NCBI GenBank assembly: GCA_949284445.1
Contig: CASDVP010000005.1
Coordinates: forward strand, 1-64,000
DNA from: an uncultured Bacillota bacterium
GTDB taxonomy: Bacteria; Bacillota_I; Bacilli_A; RFN20; CAG-288
DNA: 64,000 nucleotides
Reading direction: 5' to 3'
Position numbers and translations under genes: made by a program. Every line of letters starts with the position of its first letter. Positions within the stretch are counted from its first letter, which is position 1. Shown in pieces: positions 32,805-42,220 of the stretch. The notes beneath the pieces are model-generated. The model did not search any database and was not told the DNA's origin. It worked only from the letters and a program-made list of their open reading frames with translations.

Positions 32805-33799
32805 TGAAAATCACTACTATCGGTGCCGGTGCTTGGGGAACAGCATTGAGCAATCTTTTAGCTAATAAAGGCTATGATGTTTATATCTATGACAAAAATC
32901 CTATCTATCAAGCCATCAATGAAAGTCACCATAATCCGCTTCACTTCTCAGAAATAGAATTGGCGACTACTTTACATTTTGTTCCTTCACTTCAAGATGC
33001 TATTGCAGATGCTGATGTTATTATTTTCTCTTTACCTTCTAAATTCTATCGTCAAATGGCAAAAGATATTTCGGATTTATTAACCAAAAAAGTTTACTTA
33101 GTCTCAACAGCTAAAGGTTTTGATCCTCTCACATTTAAGCGTTTATCGCAAGTTTTAAGAGAAGAGATCTCACAAGAAAAACGTCATGAGATCGTTTCAT
33201 TATTAGGACCTTCTTATGCTGAAGAAGTCATCAGAAGAAAGCTGACTTGCATCTCAGCGAGTTCGACATCTTTAGATGATGCTCAATTTATTCAACATCT
33301 TTTCTCTGGTCCTGAATTCCGCGTTTATACTAATTCTGATGAAACTGGTGCGGAAATCGCTGCTGCTTTAAAGAATGTCATCGCTATCGCTTCAGGCGTT
33401 TTGCTCGGACTCGGGGAAGAAGAAAACGCTAAAGCTGCACTCGTCACCAGAGGAATCGCTGAGATCATGCGTTTTGGAATGGCGTTCGGTGCTCGTCCAG
33501 AGACTTTTTTAGGCCTCTCTGGTATCGGTGATTTATCGCTCACATGTAATTCCTTAAAGTCTCGTAATTGCTCTTTAGGCTACGCAATCGGAAAAGCTGA
33601 TTCAGCTGATGTGGTCTTAGCTAATAACACCATGACGGTTGAAGGTGTTTATACTTCTAAGTATGTACATGAGATCGCTAAAGAAAAAAATATTGAAATG
33701 CCGATCACTGAAGCGATATATCAAGTGCTATTTTTGAATGCTAAACCCAGTGATATTTCTAATCGTTTGATGTTGCGCTCTCTTAAAAGCGAAAGCTAA
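32801..33799 (+). CDS. gpsA: Glycerol-3-phosphate dehydrogenase [NAD(P)+]
   Basis: 332 residues; makes sn-glycerol-3-phosphate for phospholipids. Motifs are GAGAWGTALSNLLA (dinucleotide binding), STAKGF, GPSYAEEV, the catalytic Lys in ALKNVIAIASG and GLSGIGDLSLTC. The frame is open upstream within der, but the NAD motif fixes the start at the double ATG 32801/32804, overlapping the der stop. Confidence 0.95.
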   Translation: MMKITTIGAGAWGTALSNLLANKGYDVYIYDKNPIYQAINESHHNPLHFSEIELATTLHFVPSLQDAIADADVIIFSLPSKFYRQMAKDISDLLTKKVYLVSTAKGFDPLTFKRLSQVLREEISQEKRHEIVSLLGPSYAEEVIRRKLTCISASSTSLDDAQFIQHLFSGPEFRVYTNSDETGAEIAAALKNVIAIASGVLLGLGEEENAKAALVTRGIAEIMRFGMAFGARPETFLGLSGIGDLSLTCNSLKSRNCSLGYAIGKADSADVVLANNTMTVEGVYTSKYVHEIAKEKNIEMPITEAIYQVLFLNAKPSDISNRLMLRSLKSES

Positions 33800-33825
33800 A
33801 AAAGTTCGATTTCATCGATATTTTC

Positions 33826-33854
33826 TTGCATTCAAAAATCTGCTGTGGTATTTT
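33826..33854 (+). promoter_or_regulatory. Putative promoter of the HU gene
   Basis: TTGCAT (33826-33831), 17 bp, TATTTT (33849-33854). The predicted start near 33861 leaves a ~19 nt leader that opens with the ribosome binding site GAAAGGTGG. Confidence 0.55.
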
Positions 33855-33879
33855 ATTCTTGAAAGGTGGAATTGTTCAT

Positions 33880-34185
33880 ATGAATGATCAAAAGACAATA
33901 ACTAAAGATGATTTAGCTACTCAGTTAGCTCAAGAAGGTCGTATGCAAAAGGGCGAAGCTCTCAGAGCAGTTGAAATGATTTTTGCTCTTATTGCTAACG
34001 GTTTAATCAGTCCTGAATATGGAACAGTTAAAATCGCTGGTTTTGGTACTTTCACACTTACTGAAAGACAAGCTCGTGAAGGTGTCAATCCTTCTGATCC
34101 TGGTAAGAAGATTCAAATTCCAGCCAGCAAAGCTGTTAAATTCAAGCCTTCTAAGACCCTCAAAGATATCATCAATAATAAGTAA
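33880..34185 (+). CDS. hup: HU-family DNA-binding protein
   Basis: 101 residues (HU about 90). It has the helical dimerisation part (TKDDLATQLAQEGRMQKGEA) and GFGTFTLTERQAREGVNPSD, the beta-arm entry, then KIQIPASKAVKFKPSKTLKD. ATG 33880 follows GAAAGGTGG; upstream open frame lies in the promoter. A nucleoid protein that bends DNA. Confidence 0.9.
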   Translation: MNDQKTITKDDLATQLAQEGRMQKGEALRAVEMIFALIANGLISPEYGTVKIAGFGTFTLTERQAREGVNPSDPGKKIQIPASKAVKFKPSKTLKDIINNK

Positions 34186-34206
34186 TTAAATCAATATAGA
34201 ATGGAT

Positions 34207-34235
34207 GGAGCTGCTTGACTAGCAGCTCCTTTTTA
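34207..34235 (+). terminator. Terminator after the HU gene
   Basis: GGAGCTGC / GCAGCTCC with a 7 nt loop followed by TTTTTT. Confidence 0.85.
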
Positions 34236-34248
34236 AACGAGGTGAAGC

Positions 34249-34893
34249 ATGACGATCACTTTTAATGATATGGATTGGAAAAATGTTTTATTAAAAAGAT
34301 ACCAAAATTATGGTCTTAATGAACTAGATGTAATGGTTTTATTCATTTCTGATCTCATTTTAAATTTAGAAGAAGAAACGATCATCACTTGTGATATTTT
34401 GTCTTCTTATATGAGCGCTAAAAAAGAAGATTTGGATGTCTCTTTGAATAAATTGTTAGAAAAAAGATATTTGGTTTTGGATGAAAAAAGCATGCGCTTC
34501 TCCTTATCTTCTTTTAAGTTGAAATTATTTGAAGACTTAAAAAAAGACTTATATTTACATTCTTCTACTCTAGATAAGCATCAAGTAGATGATTCTTTAT
34601 ATGATTATATCGAAAAGTTCGTTGGTAGAACCCTTTCACCGATCGAAAGAGATATGGTTTCTAATTGGTTGAAAGAAGGTGCCTCCGAGGAACAGATCAA
34701 AGAAGCTTGTCAAAAAAGCCTTACCAAGTCAGGCGACATCTCGTTTAAAAGGGCTGACAAAATCATTCTTGAACTTGAGAGAAGTCAGAGTCGAAAAGCT
34801 ATCGGTACTTCGACAGTCAATGAAGATACACGAAAGCAAGATAAGATTCGTGATATTTTGAATTATGACTGGACGAATAACTTTAACAGCTAG
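34249..34893 (+). CDS. dnaD: DnaD-domain replication initiation protein
   Basis: 214 residues. The N-terminal ~90 look like a winged-helix domain. The C-terminal part (about 120-185) is a DnaD domain: YDYIEKFVGRTLSPIERDMV, then NWLKEGASEEQIKEA and adjoining helices (here YDYI takes the place of the common YxxxE). The next gene is nth, overlapping by 29 bp, the classic dnaD-nth order of Bacillota. DnaD acts with DnaB/DnaI in helicase loading at the origin. Confidence 0.8.
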   Translation: MTITFNDMDWKNVLLKRYQNYGLNELDVMVLFISDLILNLEEETIITCDILSSYMSAKKEDLDVSLNKLLEKRYLVLDEKSMRFSLSSFKLKLFEDLKKDLYLHSSTLDKHQVDDSLYDYIEKFVGRTLSPIERDMVSNWLKEGASEEQIKEACQKSLTKSGDISFKRADKIILELERSQSRKAIGTSTVNEDTRKQDKIRDILNYDWTNNFNS

Positions 34894-35509
34894 AAAAGAA
34901 CTCGTTTATTCGGAACTAGAAAAATTATATCCGACCACCACCTGCTTTTTAAATTATAGCAAAGATTATGAGTTGTTATTGGCAGTGATTTTATCTGCTC
35001 AATCGACAGATAAAGCTGTCAATCAAGCGACAAAAGTTTTGTTTGCAAAGTTTCCGACTTTAGAGTCTTATCAAGAGGATAAGAAAAAAGAAATCATCGA
35101 TTGTATCAAAAAGGTTGGACTAGCTAATAATAAAGCTGAGTTTCTTATTCAAGCAAGCAAAAAGTTGTTGCTTGATTTTGGAGGCAAAGTCCCTGCAGAT
35201 CGTTCAGAATTATTGAAATTTAAAGGCGTTGGAATCAAAACCTCAGCGGTTGTTTTAGGTGAACTTTATGATCAAAAATACATTCCTGTCGATACTCATG
35301 TCCATCGTGTCAGTCAAAGATTAGGTCTTGTCAAAAGTGGGACTGATCCTGAAGAAACGGAAATCATTCTTGAAAGATTATATAAAGATAAGGGCGATAT
35401 CAATTTCCATCGCCGCCTGATACTCTTTGGACGTGAAATCTGTATGGCTAAGAATCCTCATTGTTCAGCTTGTCCCTTAAGTGCGATTTGTAAATCAAAA
35501 AAACTATGA
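34865..35509 (+). CDS. nth: Endonuclease III
   Basis: 214 residues; a DNA glycosylase/AP lyase for oxidised pyrimidines. It has the helix-hairpin-helix FKGVGIKTS with the catalytic Lys, VDTHVHRVSQRLG with the catalytic Asp, and the 4Fe-4S loop C-x6-C-x2-C-x5-C (CMAKNPHCSACPLSAIC) near the C-terminus. Starts within dnaD. Confidence 0.95.
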   Translation: MTGRITLTARKELVYSELEKLYPTTTCFLNYSKDYELLLAVILSAQSTDKAVNQATKVLFAKFPTLESYQEDKKKEIIDCIKKVGLANNKAEFLIQASKKLLLDFGGKVPADRSELLKFKGVGIKTSAVVLGELYDQKYIPVDTHVHRVSQRLGLVKSGTDPEETEIILERLYKDKGDINFHRRLILFGREICMAKNPHCSACPLSAICKSKKL

Positions 35510-35556
35510 TCTGATCCGATATCATCACTGATATTAGTCATAATCATAGTTTTTTT
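35503..35556. terminator. Bidirectional terminator between nth and clpB
   Basis: The outer stem ACTATGAT/ATCATAGT (35503-35550) encloses an inner ATATCA/TGATAT hairpin, with a T-run after it on the + strand and an A-run before it. Confidence 0.75.
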
Positions 35557-35561
35557 TATTT

Positions 35562-38117
35562 TTACTTGATGATCAATTGATGACCATCACTAGTCAGATT
35601 GATCACATCGTGTTGAGCGTTAGAAAGTATCAAGGTTGCGATCGGAGTTTCCACATGGTTTTGTATATACCTTCTTATCGGTCTAGCACCATATGTCACA
35701 TCGAATGAATTTTTGTGTATGAATGCAATAGCTTTATCATCATAGATGAGATTGATATTTTTATTCATTAATTTATTCTTAAGTATTTCTAAGAATTTCA
35801 CAATGATCTTATCAATGACATCTTCTGTTAAAGAATTGAACATGACAATTTCATCGATACGGTTTAAGAATTCCGGTTTGAAAGTCATCTTCAATAGCTT
35901 ATTGACTTGTTCTCTTTCTTTAGGAGTGTTTCCGTTTAACAAGAATTCCGATCCTAAATTTGAGGTCATGATGATGATTGTATTTGAAAAGTCAACAGTT
36001 CTTCCTTGACCATCAGTCAAACGACCATCATCTAATACTTGTAATAAGATATTAAAGACATCGGGATGGGCTTTTTCAATCTCATCAAACAAAACGATTG
36101 AATATGGTTTTCGTCTGACCGCTTCAGTCAGCTGACCGCCTTCTTCATAGCCGACATATCCAGGGGCAGCACCGACTAATCGACTGACAGACTCCTTTTC
36201 CATATATTCTGACATATCGATACGAACTATCTGTTTTTCAGAATCAAATAATTGTTCTGCTAAGGCCTTTGCAACCTCGGTTTTACCAACACCAGTCGGA
36301 CCTAAGAACATGAATGAACCGATCGGTCTATTCTGATCTGAAAGTCCAGCACGTGAACGAATGATCGCGTTTGAAATTTGTGTTAAGGCTTCATCTTGGC
36401 CGATAACTCTCTTTTGAAGTTCGTTCTTTAAAGAGAGCAATTTTTGTGATTCTGTCTGTGTTAATTTGCTCACCGGTATTCCAGTCCAAGATGAGACTAC
36501 TTCAGCGACAGTTTCAGTCGTGACTTCATCAGAAAGCATGGTGGCTTGTTTAGTGTTGCTCGCGGCTTGTTTAAGTTTGGCTTCTAATTCAGGGATATCT
36601 TGATTTTGCAATTTAGCAGCTGTCAGATAATCAGCATCTGCCATCGCTTTTTCAAGATTTAGCTTAGCAACATCCAACTGCTTTTTAATAGCTTTCTGTT
36701 TTTCAGCATCTTGTTTTTCAGCTTTCCAAGTGGCTGTTAAACTATCTTTTTTCTGCTTGAGTTCAGCTATTTCTTTCTCCATGTTTTCGAGACGTTTTTT
36801 AGCTGTTTCAGAATCATCTTTGCCAAGAGAAACTTTTTCAATTTGTAGTTGCATCAGTTTTCTTGATACTTCATCTAATTCCTCAGGCATCGTATCGATT
36901 TGCATACGTATTTTAGCGCATGCTTCATCGATCAAATCGATCGCTTTATCAGGTAAGAATCTATCAGTGATATATCTTTTTGATAAAGTGACAGCAGATA
37001 TCAAAGCATCATCAGTGATATCTACGCCATGATGTTGCTCATAACGGTCTTTGATACCTCTTAAAATAGCAATAGTATCTTCTACTGTTGGTTCATCGAT
37101 CAAAACCTTTTGCATACGTCTAGCAAAAGCGGGATCTTTTTCGATATATTTACGATATTCATTGACAGTTGTTGCACCGATACAATGCAATTCACCTCTT
37201 GCTAACATCGGTTTTAAAATATTAGCTGCATCAAGTGAGGATTCACCACCTGAACCGGCACCGATAAGGGTGTGAATTTCATCAATAAATAGAATTATTC
37301 TACCATCGCTATCGGCGACTTCTTTCATGACTGCTTTGATACGCTCTTCAAATTCACCACGGTATTTTGCACCAGCGATAAGTGAACCGACATTAAGCTC
37401 AAAAATAGTTTTATCTTTAAGTGTTTCAGGAACATCACCTTTAAAAATTCTCCAAGCCAATCCTTCGACCACAGCTGTTTTACCGACACCAGGATCACCA
37501 ATTAAGACAGGATTGTTTTTACTTTTTCTAGATAAAATTTCCATCACACGACGGATTTCATTATCTCTTCCGATAACTGGATCTATTTTTCCAGATGCGA
37601 CATCACTGACCAGATCTCTACCATATTTTTTTAATGCCTCATATTGAACTTCTGGATTATCACTAGTCACGTGATTATTACCTCTGATCGCTAAAATGGC
37701 TTTGTTGAAGGATGCTTTATTGTAATTCGGTATTGATGTCAATTTATTGATCAAGGAATGTTTGCAATCAAATTGAGCTAAAAGCAGATGCTCAACTGAC
37801 ATATATTCATCGCTCATCTGTTTCTCATATTTGCTTGCTGAATATAAAATATTCTTAACATCACTTGAAAAGTCAGGTTCAACATTAGAAGTTGTCTTAA
37901 CAGAATCGTTCAAATAAGAACCAATAATTTGCGAAATTTCTTTAGGATCAATTTCTAATCTCTTTAAAATATTGACATAAAAACTATCCTCTTGATCATA
38001 TAAGGCTCTCAAAAGACAAGGAACATCGACACTTGGTAGATGATAGTCTTTCGCTATCTGAGCACTTTTGTTGATAGCTTCTACTACTCTAGTTGTATAT
38101 TTTTGTTCTTCAGACAT
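35562..38117 (-). CDS. clpB: ATP-dependent chaperone ClpB
   Basis: 851 residues. In order: Clp N-domain (about 5-145), first AAA+ module with GDPGVGKT (about 202), coiled-coil middle domain (about 400-515, heptads of K/E/L), and second AAA+ with GPTGVGKT (about 598). It has a coiled-coil M-domain and no ClpP-binding IGF loop, which fits ClpB and not ClpC/A. It disaggregates proteins with DnaK. I chose ATG 38117 (MSEEQKYTTRV) because AAGGAGG is 9 nt upstream; the frame is open beyond it. Regulation by HrcA is indicated by the CIRCE operator just upstream. Confidence 0.95.
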   Translation of the reverse strand: MSEEQKYTTRVVEAINKSAQIAKDYHLPSVDVPCLLRALYDQEDSFYVNILKRLEIDPKEISQIIGSYLNDSVKTTSNVEPDFSSDVKNILYSASKYEKQMSDEYMSVEHLLLAQFDCKHSLINKLTSIPNYNKASFNKAILAIRGNNHVTSDNPEVQYEALKKYGRDLVSDVASGKIDPVIGRDNEIRRVMEILSRKSKNNPVLIGDPGVGKTAVVEGLAWRIFKGDVPETLKDKTIFELNVGSLIAGAKYRGEFEERIKAVMKEVADSDGRIILFIDEIHTLIGAGSGGESSLDAANILKPMLARGELHCIGATTVNEYRKYIEKDPAFARRMQKVLIDEPTVEDTIAILRGIKDRYEQHHGVDITDDALISAVTLSKRYITDRFLPDKAIDLIDEACAKIRMQIDTMPEELDEVSRKLMQLQIEKVSLGKDDSETAKKRLENMEKEIAELKQKKDSLTATWKAEKQDAEKQKAIKKQLDVAKLNLEKAMADADYLTAAKLQNQDIPELEAKLKQAASNTKQATMLSDEVTTETVAEVVSSWTGIPVSKLTQTESQKLLSLKNELQKRVIGQDEALTQISNAIIRSRAGLSDQNRPIGSFMFLGPTGVGKTEVAKALAEQLFDSEKQIVRIDMSEYMEKESVSRLVGAAPGYVGYEEGGQLTEAVRRKPYSIVLFDEIEKAHPDVFNILLQVLDDGRLTDGQGRTVDFSNTIIIMTSNLGSEFLLNGNTPKEREQVNKLLKMTFKPEFLNRIDEIVMFNSLTEDVIDKIIVKFLEILKNKLMNKNINLIYDDKAIAFIHKNSFDVTYGARPIRRYIQNHVETPIATLILSNAQHDVINLTSDGHQLIIK

Positions 38118-38142
38118 AGGATTTTGCCTCCTTGCAGATATT

Positions 38143-38170
38143 ATTATAGTTAACAAATTAGCACTTTCAA
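38143..38170 (-). promoter_or_regulatory. clpB promoter
   Basis: On the - strand TTGAAA (38170-38165), 16 bp, TATAAT (38148-38143). The -35 box lies inside the CIRCE operator. Confidence 0.65.
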
Positions 38171-38184
38171 GTGTAGAGTGCTAA
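38158..38184. promoter_or_regulatory. CIRCE operator (HrcA binding site)
   Basis: TTAGCACTT-N9-GAGTGCTAA, matching the CIRCE consensus TTAGCACTC-N9-GAGTGCTAA at 17 of 18 positions. It overlaps the -35 of clpB, so HrcA would block RNA polymerase until heat shock. Confidence 0.92.
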
Positions 38185-38232
38185 TTTCTTCTCCTTTTAT
38201 ATATTTCTCTTTATCTTCGATTGCTTTCTGAT

Positions 38233-38238
38233 TATAAT
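38233..38238 (+). promoter_or_regulatory. -10 box of a probable leaderless transcript
   Basis: A perfect TATAAT lies 6 nt before ATG 38245; a weak -35 (TTTATC, 38210-38215) is at 17 bp. No ribosome binding site is present. Confidence 0.5.
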
Positions 38239-38244
38239 TAGCAC

Positions 38245-39285
38245 ATGGAAACTTGGGGTATTGTCTTAATTGTTATCATTCTTATATGCCTGTTATACTT
38301 GCTGTTATGCTTTGCAATTCTATTTCTTGTTTGCAAAAAACTTTTTTGGGTTCGGGGAACAGATCCAGATAATCCATGTTATTTACGGTTTGAAGATTAT
38401 CCGTTTCTCAAAAGGGAAGAATATGTTTGCGGATATTATGGAAAAGCGATTCGCGGTTATCTCTATTCTGATAAAAATGTCATAAATCCAAAAGGTTTTA
38501 TCATTTTATCACATGGTTTTTTTGGAACCCATGTGCAATACTTACTTGATATTTCAATGCTTGCTAAAGCAGGCTATTTAGTTTTAGCTTATGATCAATA
38601 CGGATGTGGTTTGAGTGATGGTAAGAATCAAGATAACCTTTCCGTTGCTATATTTGTCTTAGAGAATGTCATTCATGATGTTAATAAACGTCATCTCAAC
38701 AATGACTTACCAATATATTTATATGGTCATTCTTGGGGAGGCTATGCAGTTTCTGGAGCTTTGAAAAATTATGGAGATATAGTCAAGAAAGCAGTTGTCA
38801 GATCTGGCTTTGTATCCCCTGTAAAAGCTGGTCTCAATCTTTTGAAAATGAAATTTCCAAAGTTCAGTATATTTATCAGTCCGGGAATTTATATCTCATA
38901 TTTTTTCTTTTTCGGAACTAAAGGTTTTACTAAAGGAACAAGCGGTTTAAAAAAGAATCATAAGACAGAAGTTCTTTATATATATGCCAAGAATGATAAG
39001 ATGATCGACAACAAGAATTCATTGACTACTTACTATGCTAGACATCATCATAAAAATGCTGAATTATTTGTCACTGAAACTGGTGCTCACAATTCTTTGC
39101 TTTTAGAAGAGGGACAAGAAAATTATCATAAGCTGGTGAACACTTATAAAAACATTCAGCAGGAATCTGATGAGGTGTTAAGAAAAAAGAAGGAAGATGA
39201 CTTCCTTCTCAATCTCAATCGCGTTCAACAATATCCGTATTGTGATGAAGTTAAAAATGAAATACTCAGTTTCTTGGATGATTAA
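38245..39285 (+). CDS. Membrane-anchored alpha/beta hydrolase
   Basis: 346 residues. A hydrophobic N-terminal helix (about 5-27) anchors an alpha/beta-hydrolase domain. Motifs: HGFFGTH (oxyanion strand, about 92), LYGHSWGGYA (nucleophile elbow with the catalytic Ser, about 165), an acidic residue in AKNDKMID (about 253) and TGAHNSLL with the likely catalytic His (about 275). Serine lysophospholipase-like proteins have this layout. The last ~50 residues are charged and helical. Its end overlaps the convergent tyrS by 4 bp. Substrate unknown. Confidence 0.75.
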   Translation: METWGIVLIVIILICLLYLLLCFAILFLVCKKLFWVRGTDPDNPCYLRFEDYPFLKREEYVCGYYGKAIRGYLYSDKNVINPKGFIILSHGFFGTHVQYLLDISMLAKAGYLVLAYDQYGCGLSDGKNQDNLSVAIFVLENVIHDVNKRHLNNDLPIYLYGHSWGGYAVSGALKNYGDIVKKAVVRSGFVSPVKAGLNLLKMKFPKFSIFISPGIYISYFFFFGTKGFTKGTSGLKKNHKTEVLYIYAKNDKMIDNKNSLTTYYARHHHKNAELFVTETGAHNSLLLEEGQENYHKLVNTYKNIQQESDEVLRKKKEDDFLLNLNRVQQYPYCDEVKNEILSFLDD

Positions 39286-40529
39286 TATTGAAGAACAGCG
39301 TATAATTTTTTGCCACGTTTAACAAAAATATAACCGTTTAATGCGCTATCTTTTGTGATCACAGAATTTAAATCTGTGCACTTGGTGCCGTTTAATTTAA
39401 CCGCACCATTTGTGACAAACTCTCTAGCTTCTCTTTTTGAGGAGGCTAATTTTAATTGAATCAAAGCGTCTACAATAGGTAAATCATCTTTTGCTTCGAC
39501 AACGACTAAGCCTTCAGTCAACTGTTCTAATTCTTCTGCGGTCAAGCCATTGAAGTCTTCGCGGAAAAGGGCTGTCGACATTTTTTCACATCTGATAGCG
39601 ACACTTTCACCATGTAAACTAGTGACGATGACTTTAGCTAATTCTTTTTGACCATTTCTCAGTTCTGGATGCTCCAAATGCTTTTTATATATTTCATTGA
39701 TCTCTTCAATAGGTCGCTTATCAAAAATGTAAAGATATTTCAATACATCACTATCAGAAACATTCATAAAATATTGATAGATTCTGTATGGCGAAGTCAT
39801 GGTTGGATCGAGATATAAAGCACCATTTTCGGATTTACCAAATTTCTTACCATTAGAATCGGTGATCAATTTGAAAGAGAAAACTTCAGCTTCAGCATCG
39901 GACCCCTCTTTTTTACGTAAGTAATCTAAAGCAGTAGTTAAATTACCCCATTGATCACCACCGCCAAATTGCATGGTACAATGATATTTATTGTAAAGAA
40001 TATCAAAGTCACCTGCTTGAAGAATCATATAAGAGAATTCAGCGTATGAAATTCCAGCTTCCAAACGTGATTTGACTATTTCTTTTGACAACATATAGCC
40101 TATTTGGAAGTATTTTCCAAATTCGCGTAAATAAGTTAATACATTGATATCTTTCCAATTATCAAGGTTATTAATTATCAAACCTTTTTCTGGATCTGAT
40201 GTATCTATATACTTTTCAAGTTGACTTTTAATCGCTTCAGCGTTTTGTTTGACTTGTTCAGTGCCCAAAAATTGGCGTTCAGCTTTTTTACCGGATGGAT
40301 CACCGATCATACCAGTAGCACCACCTAAAACAGCGATAACACGATGACCAGCTGCTTGTAAACGTTGAAGGATGGTGATCATGATAAAATTACCTAATTG
40401 AAGTGATTTGGCACTCGGGTCGAAGCCACAATAAATAGTTTGCTTAGTTTCTAGCATTTTTCTTATTTTTTCTTCATCAGAAAAATTATCCAATAAGCCA
40501 CGTTTTTCTAAATCATCTAAAATATTCAT
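39282..40529 (-). CDS. tyrS: Tyrosyl-tRNA synthetase
   Basis: 415 residues, class I synthetase. It has the HIGH-like PSAKSLQLGNF (about 38), the tyrosine-site region YMILQAGDFDILYNKY, the KMSKS-type loop KKFGKSE (about 230) and a C-terminal S4 RNA-binding domain (about 350-415). Ribosome binding site CGAGGTGACAT. No T-box leader is seen in the short gap upstream. Confidence 0.95.
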   Translation of the reverse strand: MNILDDLEKRGLLDNFSDEEKIRKMLETKQTIYCGFDPSAKSLQLGNFIMITILQRLQAAGHRVIAVLGGATGMIGDPSGKKAERQFLGTEQVKQNAEAIKSQLEKYIDTSDPEKGLIINNLDNWKDINVLTYLREFGKYFQIGYMLSKEIVKSRLEAGISYAEFSYMILQAGDFDILYNKYHCTMQFGGGDQWGNLTTALDYLRKKEGSDAEAEVFSFKLITDSNGKKFGKSENGALYLDPTMTSPYRIYQYFMNVSDSDVLKYLYIFDKRPIEEINEIYKKHLEHPELRNGQKELAKVIVTSLHGESVAIRCEKMSTALFREDFNGLTAEELEQLTEGLVVVEAKDDLPIVDALIQLKLASSKREAREFVTNGAVKLNGTKCTDLNSVITKDSALNGYIFVKRGKKLYAVLQY

Positions 40530-40581
40530 ATGTCACCTCGTATTTTGGTTTTAACGTGTCTTAGTATATAACTTTTTCAGT

Positions 40582-40878
40582 TTAAATTCGATAAAAAACA
40601 TACTCTTTTTCCAGATATTGTGAAGATAGATTAAGCGGGGTAGTGTCCCTTAAAATATAACTCATATATGATGAATCGATATCTTGATAACAACCTGAGA
40701 TGCAAATAAATTTTAATTCATTGTTTAAAACAGTGCTTGGCGCGATTTCCTCTTCTAACGCTCTTTCAATTATAGGTTCATATTTATTTAGTTTAATCTG
40801 AAATTCGTTTAGGGTGATGATATCGCGATATATCGGATTCAAAATGACAAAAATTACGCTAAACTTTATGAGATTCAT
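40582..40878 (-). CDS. Hypothetical protein, 98 aa
   Basis: It has a short hydrophobic N-terminus (about 5-17), then a helical stretch and a mixed C-terminus with two Cys (FICISGC). It starts by a 4 bp overlap (ATGA) with the stop of the membrane protein gene upstream, so it is the third or fourth gene of an unknown operon. A pseudopilin-like or exported protein is possible given its membrane-protein partners, but nothing in the sequence proves it. Confidence 0.45.
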   Translation of the reverse strand: MNLIKFSVIFVILNPIYRDIITLNEFQIKLNKYEPIIERALEEEIAPSTVLNNELKFICISGCYQDIDSSYMSYILRDTTPLNLSSQYLEKEYVFYRI

Positions 40879-41492
40879 TTTAAAGAAAATGCCAATGTAA
40901 AAGACAATAGATAGATCGCTAAAATAATATTGGTCGATTGGAAATTTGAAATCTCTAGCATCTTCAATTCATCTTGTTTTTGGTCTATTAAATTTTTAAG
41001 GCGTTCAATCGTGTTATAATCAGTTTCTTTCTTTTCATGAATAGTAAAATATAAGATATCTATTATCTCGTTTTCTACTAATGAATTTGTATCTTTTATG
41101 GGTATTTTGCCTTCAAAGTCAGCTTCTTGATAATTCAAAAGCGAATCCTTTAATTCGGATATATTCAGTGAGGCTATCGCTTTATTAAAACCGATCAAAT
41201 AATCGTTTTCTAATGTTGAATAAATCAGAAACGATTTATAGAATTTGATTTTTCCGGTCTCATATTCTTTGTCTTTTAAAGTCTTTTTGTTCAATGAAAA
41301 GCCATCAAAAGAATAGTAGAGCAAAAAGAAACTGGATATGCCAGCTATCAATGCTAATAGCAATTCATATGTAAAAATCAAAATTATAAGAAATATTGCT
41401 ACACTGACGCTTGAAATGATTATCAGACTATAGTTTTTGGAGCTGCTTTTGGCTTTTTTGGCCTTAAATTTTAATGATATATTTTTAAACAT
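40875..41492 (-). CDS. Hypothetical membrane protein, 205 aa (distantly GspF/TadB-like layout)
   Basis: It has a basic N-terminus, two adjacent hydrophobic helices (about 22-62), a ~115-residue charged helical cytoplasmic segment, and a final helix (about 185-203). This order of helix pair, helical cytoplasmic block and helix resembles TadB/TadC or GspF platform proteins, but it is small and no motif confirms it. The gene lies 1 bp after its neighbour, which has the same layout, so the two may form a complex. Confidence 0.5.
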   Translation of the reverse strand: MFKNISLKFKAKKAKSSSKNYSLIIISSVSVAIFLIILIFTYELLLALIAGISSFFLLYYSFDGFSLNKKTLKDKEYETGKIKFYKSFLIYSTLENDYLIGFNKAIASLNISELKDSLLNYQEADFEGKIPIKDTNSLVENEIIDILYFTIHEKKETDYNTIERLKNLIDQKQDELKMLEISNFQSTNIILAIYLLSFTLAFSLK

Positions 41493-41493
41493 A

Positions 41494-42168
41494 TTAAATC
41501 CTCTTTAGTTTCAAATAATAATCATAGATGATCGCTGGATAAAATAATGAAGTCGATATCAGGCCTAAAATGTTATAGATAGGGCAGTTCAATTTATTCA
41601 TAATCACTGTTGAAAGATTTATTATCAATGCTAAAATCAGCAGCAAAAATAACAGCGCTAATTGTGTTTTATGCATATGATTTTTTGCTTTGATAAGCGA
41701 TGATTTAATCGTTGTATTCTGATTGTCTAAATCTTCGATCAACGTATGATAATTCAACAGATGTATTTCATTGCTTTTTTCTTTTTCACACAGATAATTC
41801 AGAATCTTCTGATTTTGCTCATTCTCAACCAATGTTAAGCCTTCATCGATAAAGTTATCATAATTTTTGACTTCTAAATGTCCTACTAAATATTTGGAGG
41901 CTGACTCATAGCTTTCCTTTGCGCCTTTATTATTTTCTAAATTGGTGAGGAAGGAAAAGAGAAAACTCGAACATGCCAGTTTATTTTCTTTAGTAGTTTT
42001 TAATTCAAAAGATTTTTTGAGCAATATTAAAGAAAAGAGAATACTTAAAAGACAGGCTATCAATGACAATAGCATATCAGTGAAGAGAAAAAAACAAAAA
42101 AGAGAAGAAAGTAAAAGACCGATTGAGATAGCTTTATCTTCTTTTAACAGTTTTAATATATCATTCAT
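41494..42168 (-). CDS. Hypothetical membrane protein, 224 aa (same layout as its neighbour)
   Basis: Helix pair near the N-terminus (about 15-52), a long charged helical middle (about 55-160), and a helix pair at the end (about 165-210). I placed the start at ATG 42168 because GAGAGGTG lies 5 nt upstream; a longer frame to 42183 would contain that site. It precedes the 205 aa membrane protein and follows a 134 aa soluble protein. Function unknown. Confidence 0.5.
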   Translation of the reverse strand: MNDILKLLKEDKAISIGLLLSSLFCFFLFTDMLLSLIACLLSILFSLILLKKSFELKTTKENKLACSSFLFSFLTNLENNKGAKESYESASKYLVGHLEVKNYDNFIDEGLTLVENEQNQKILNYLCEKEKSNEIHLLNYHTLIEDLDNQNTTIKSSLIKAKNHMHKTQLALLFLLLILALIINLSTVIMNKLNCPIYNILGLISTSLFYPAIIYDYYLKLKRI

Positions 42169-42220
42169 TCTGACACCTCTCATTTATTATTAGATGAGAA
42201 GTGTCAGTTTGTTCAGCAGT

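Noticed and set aside
40530-40581. T-box leader before tyrS
   Set aside because: The gap is only 52 bp and has no specifier loop or T-box sequence.
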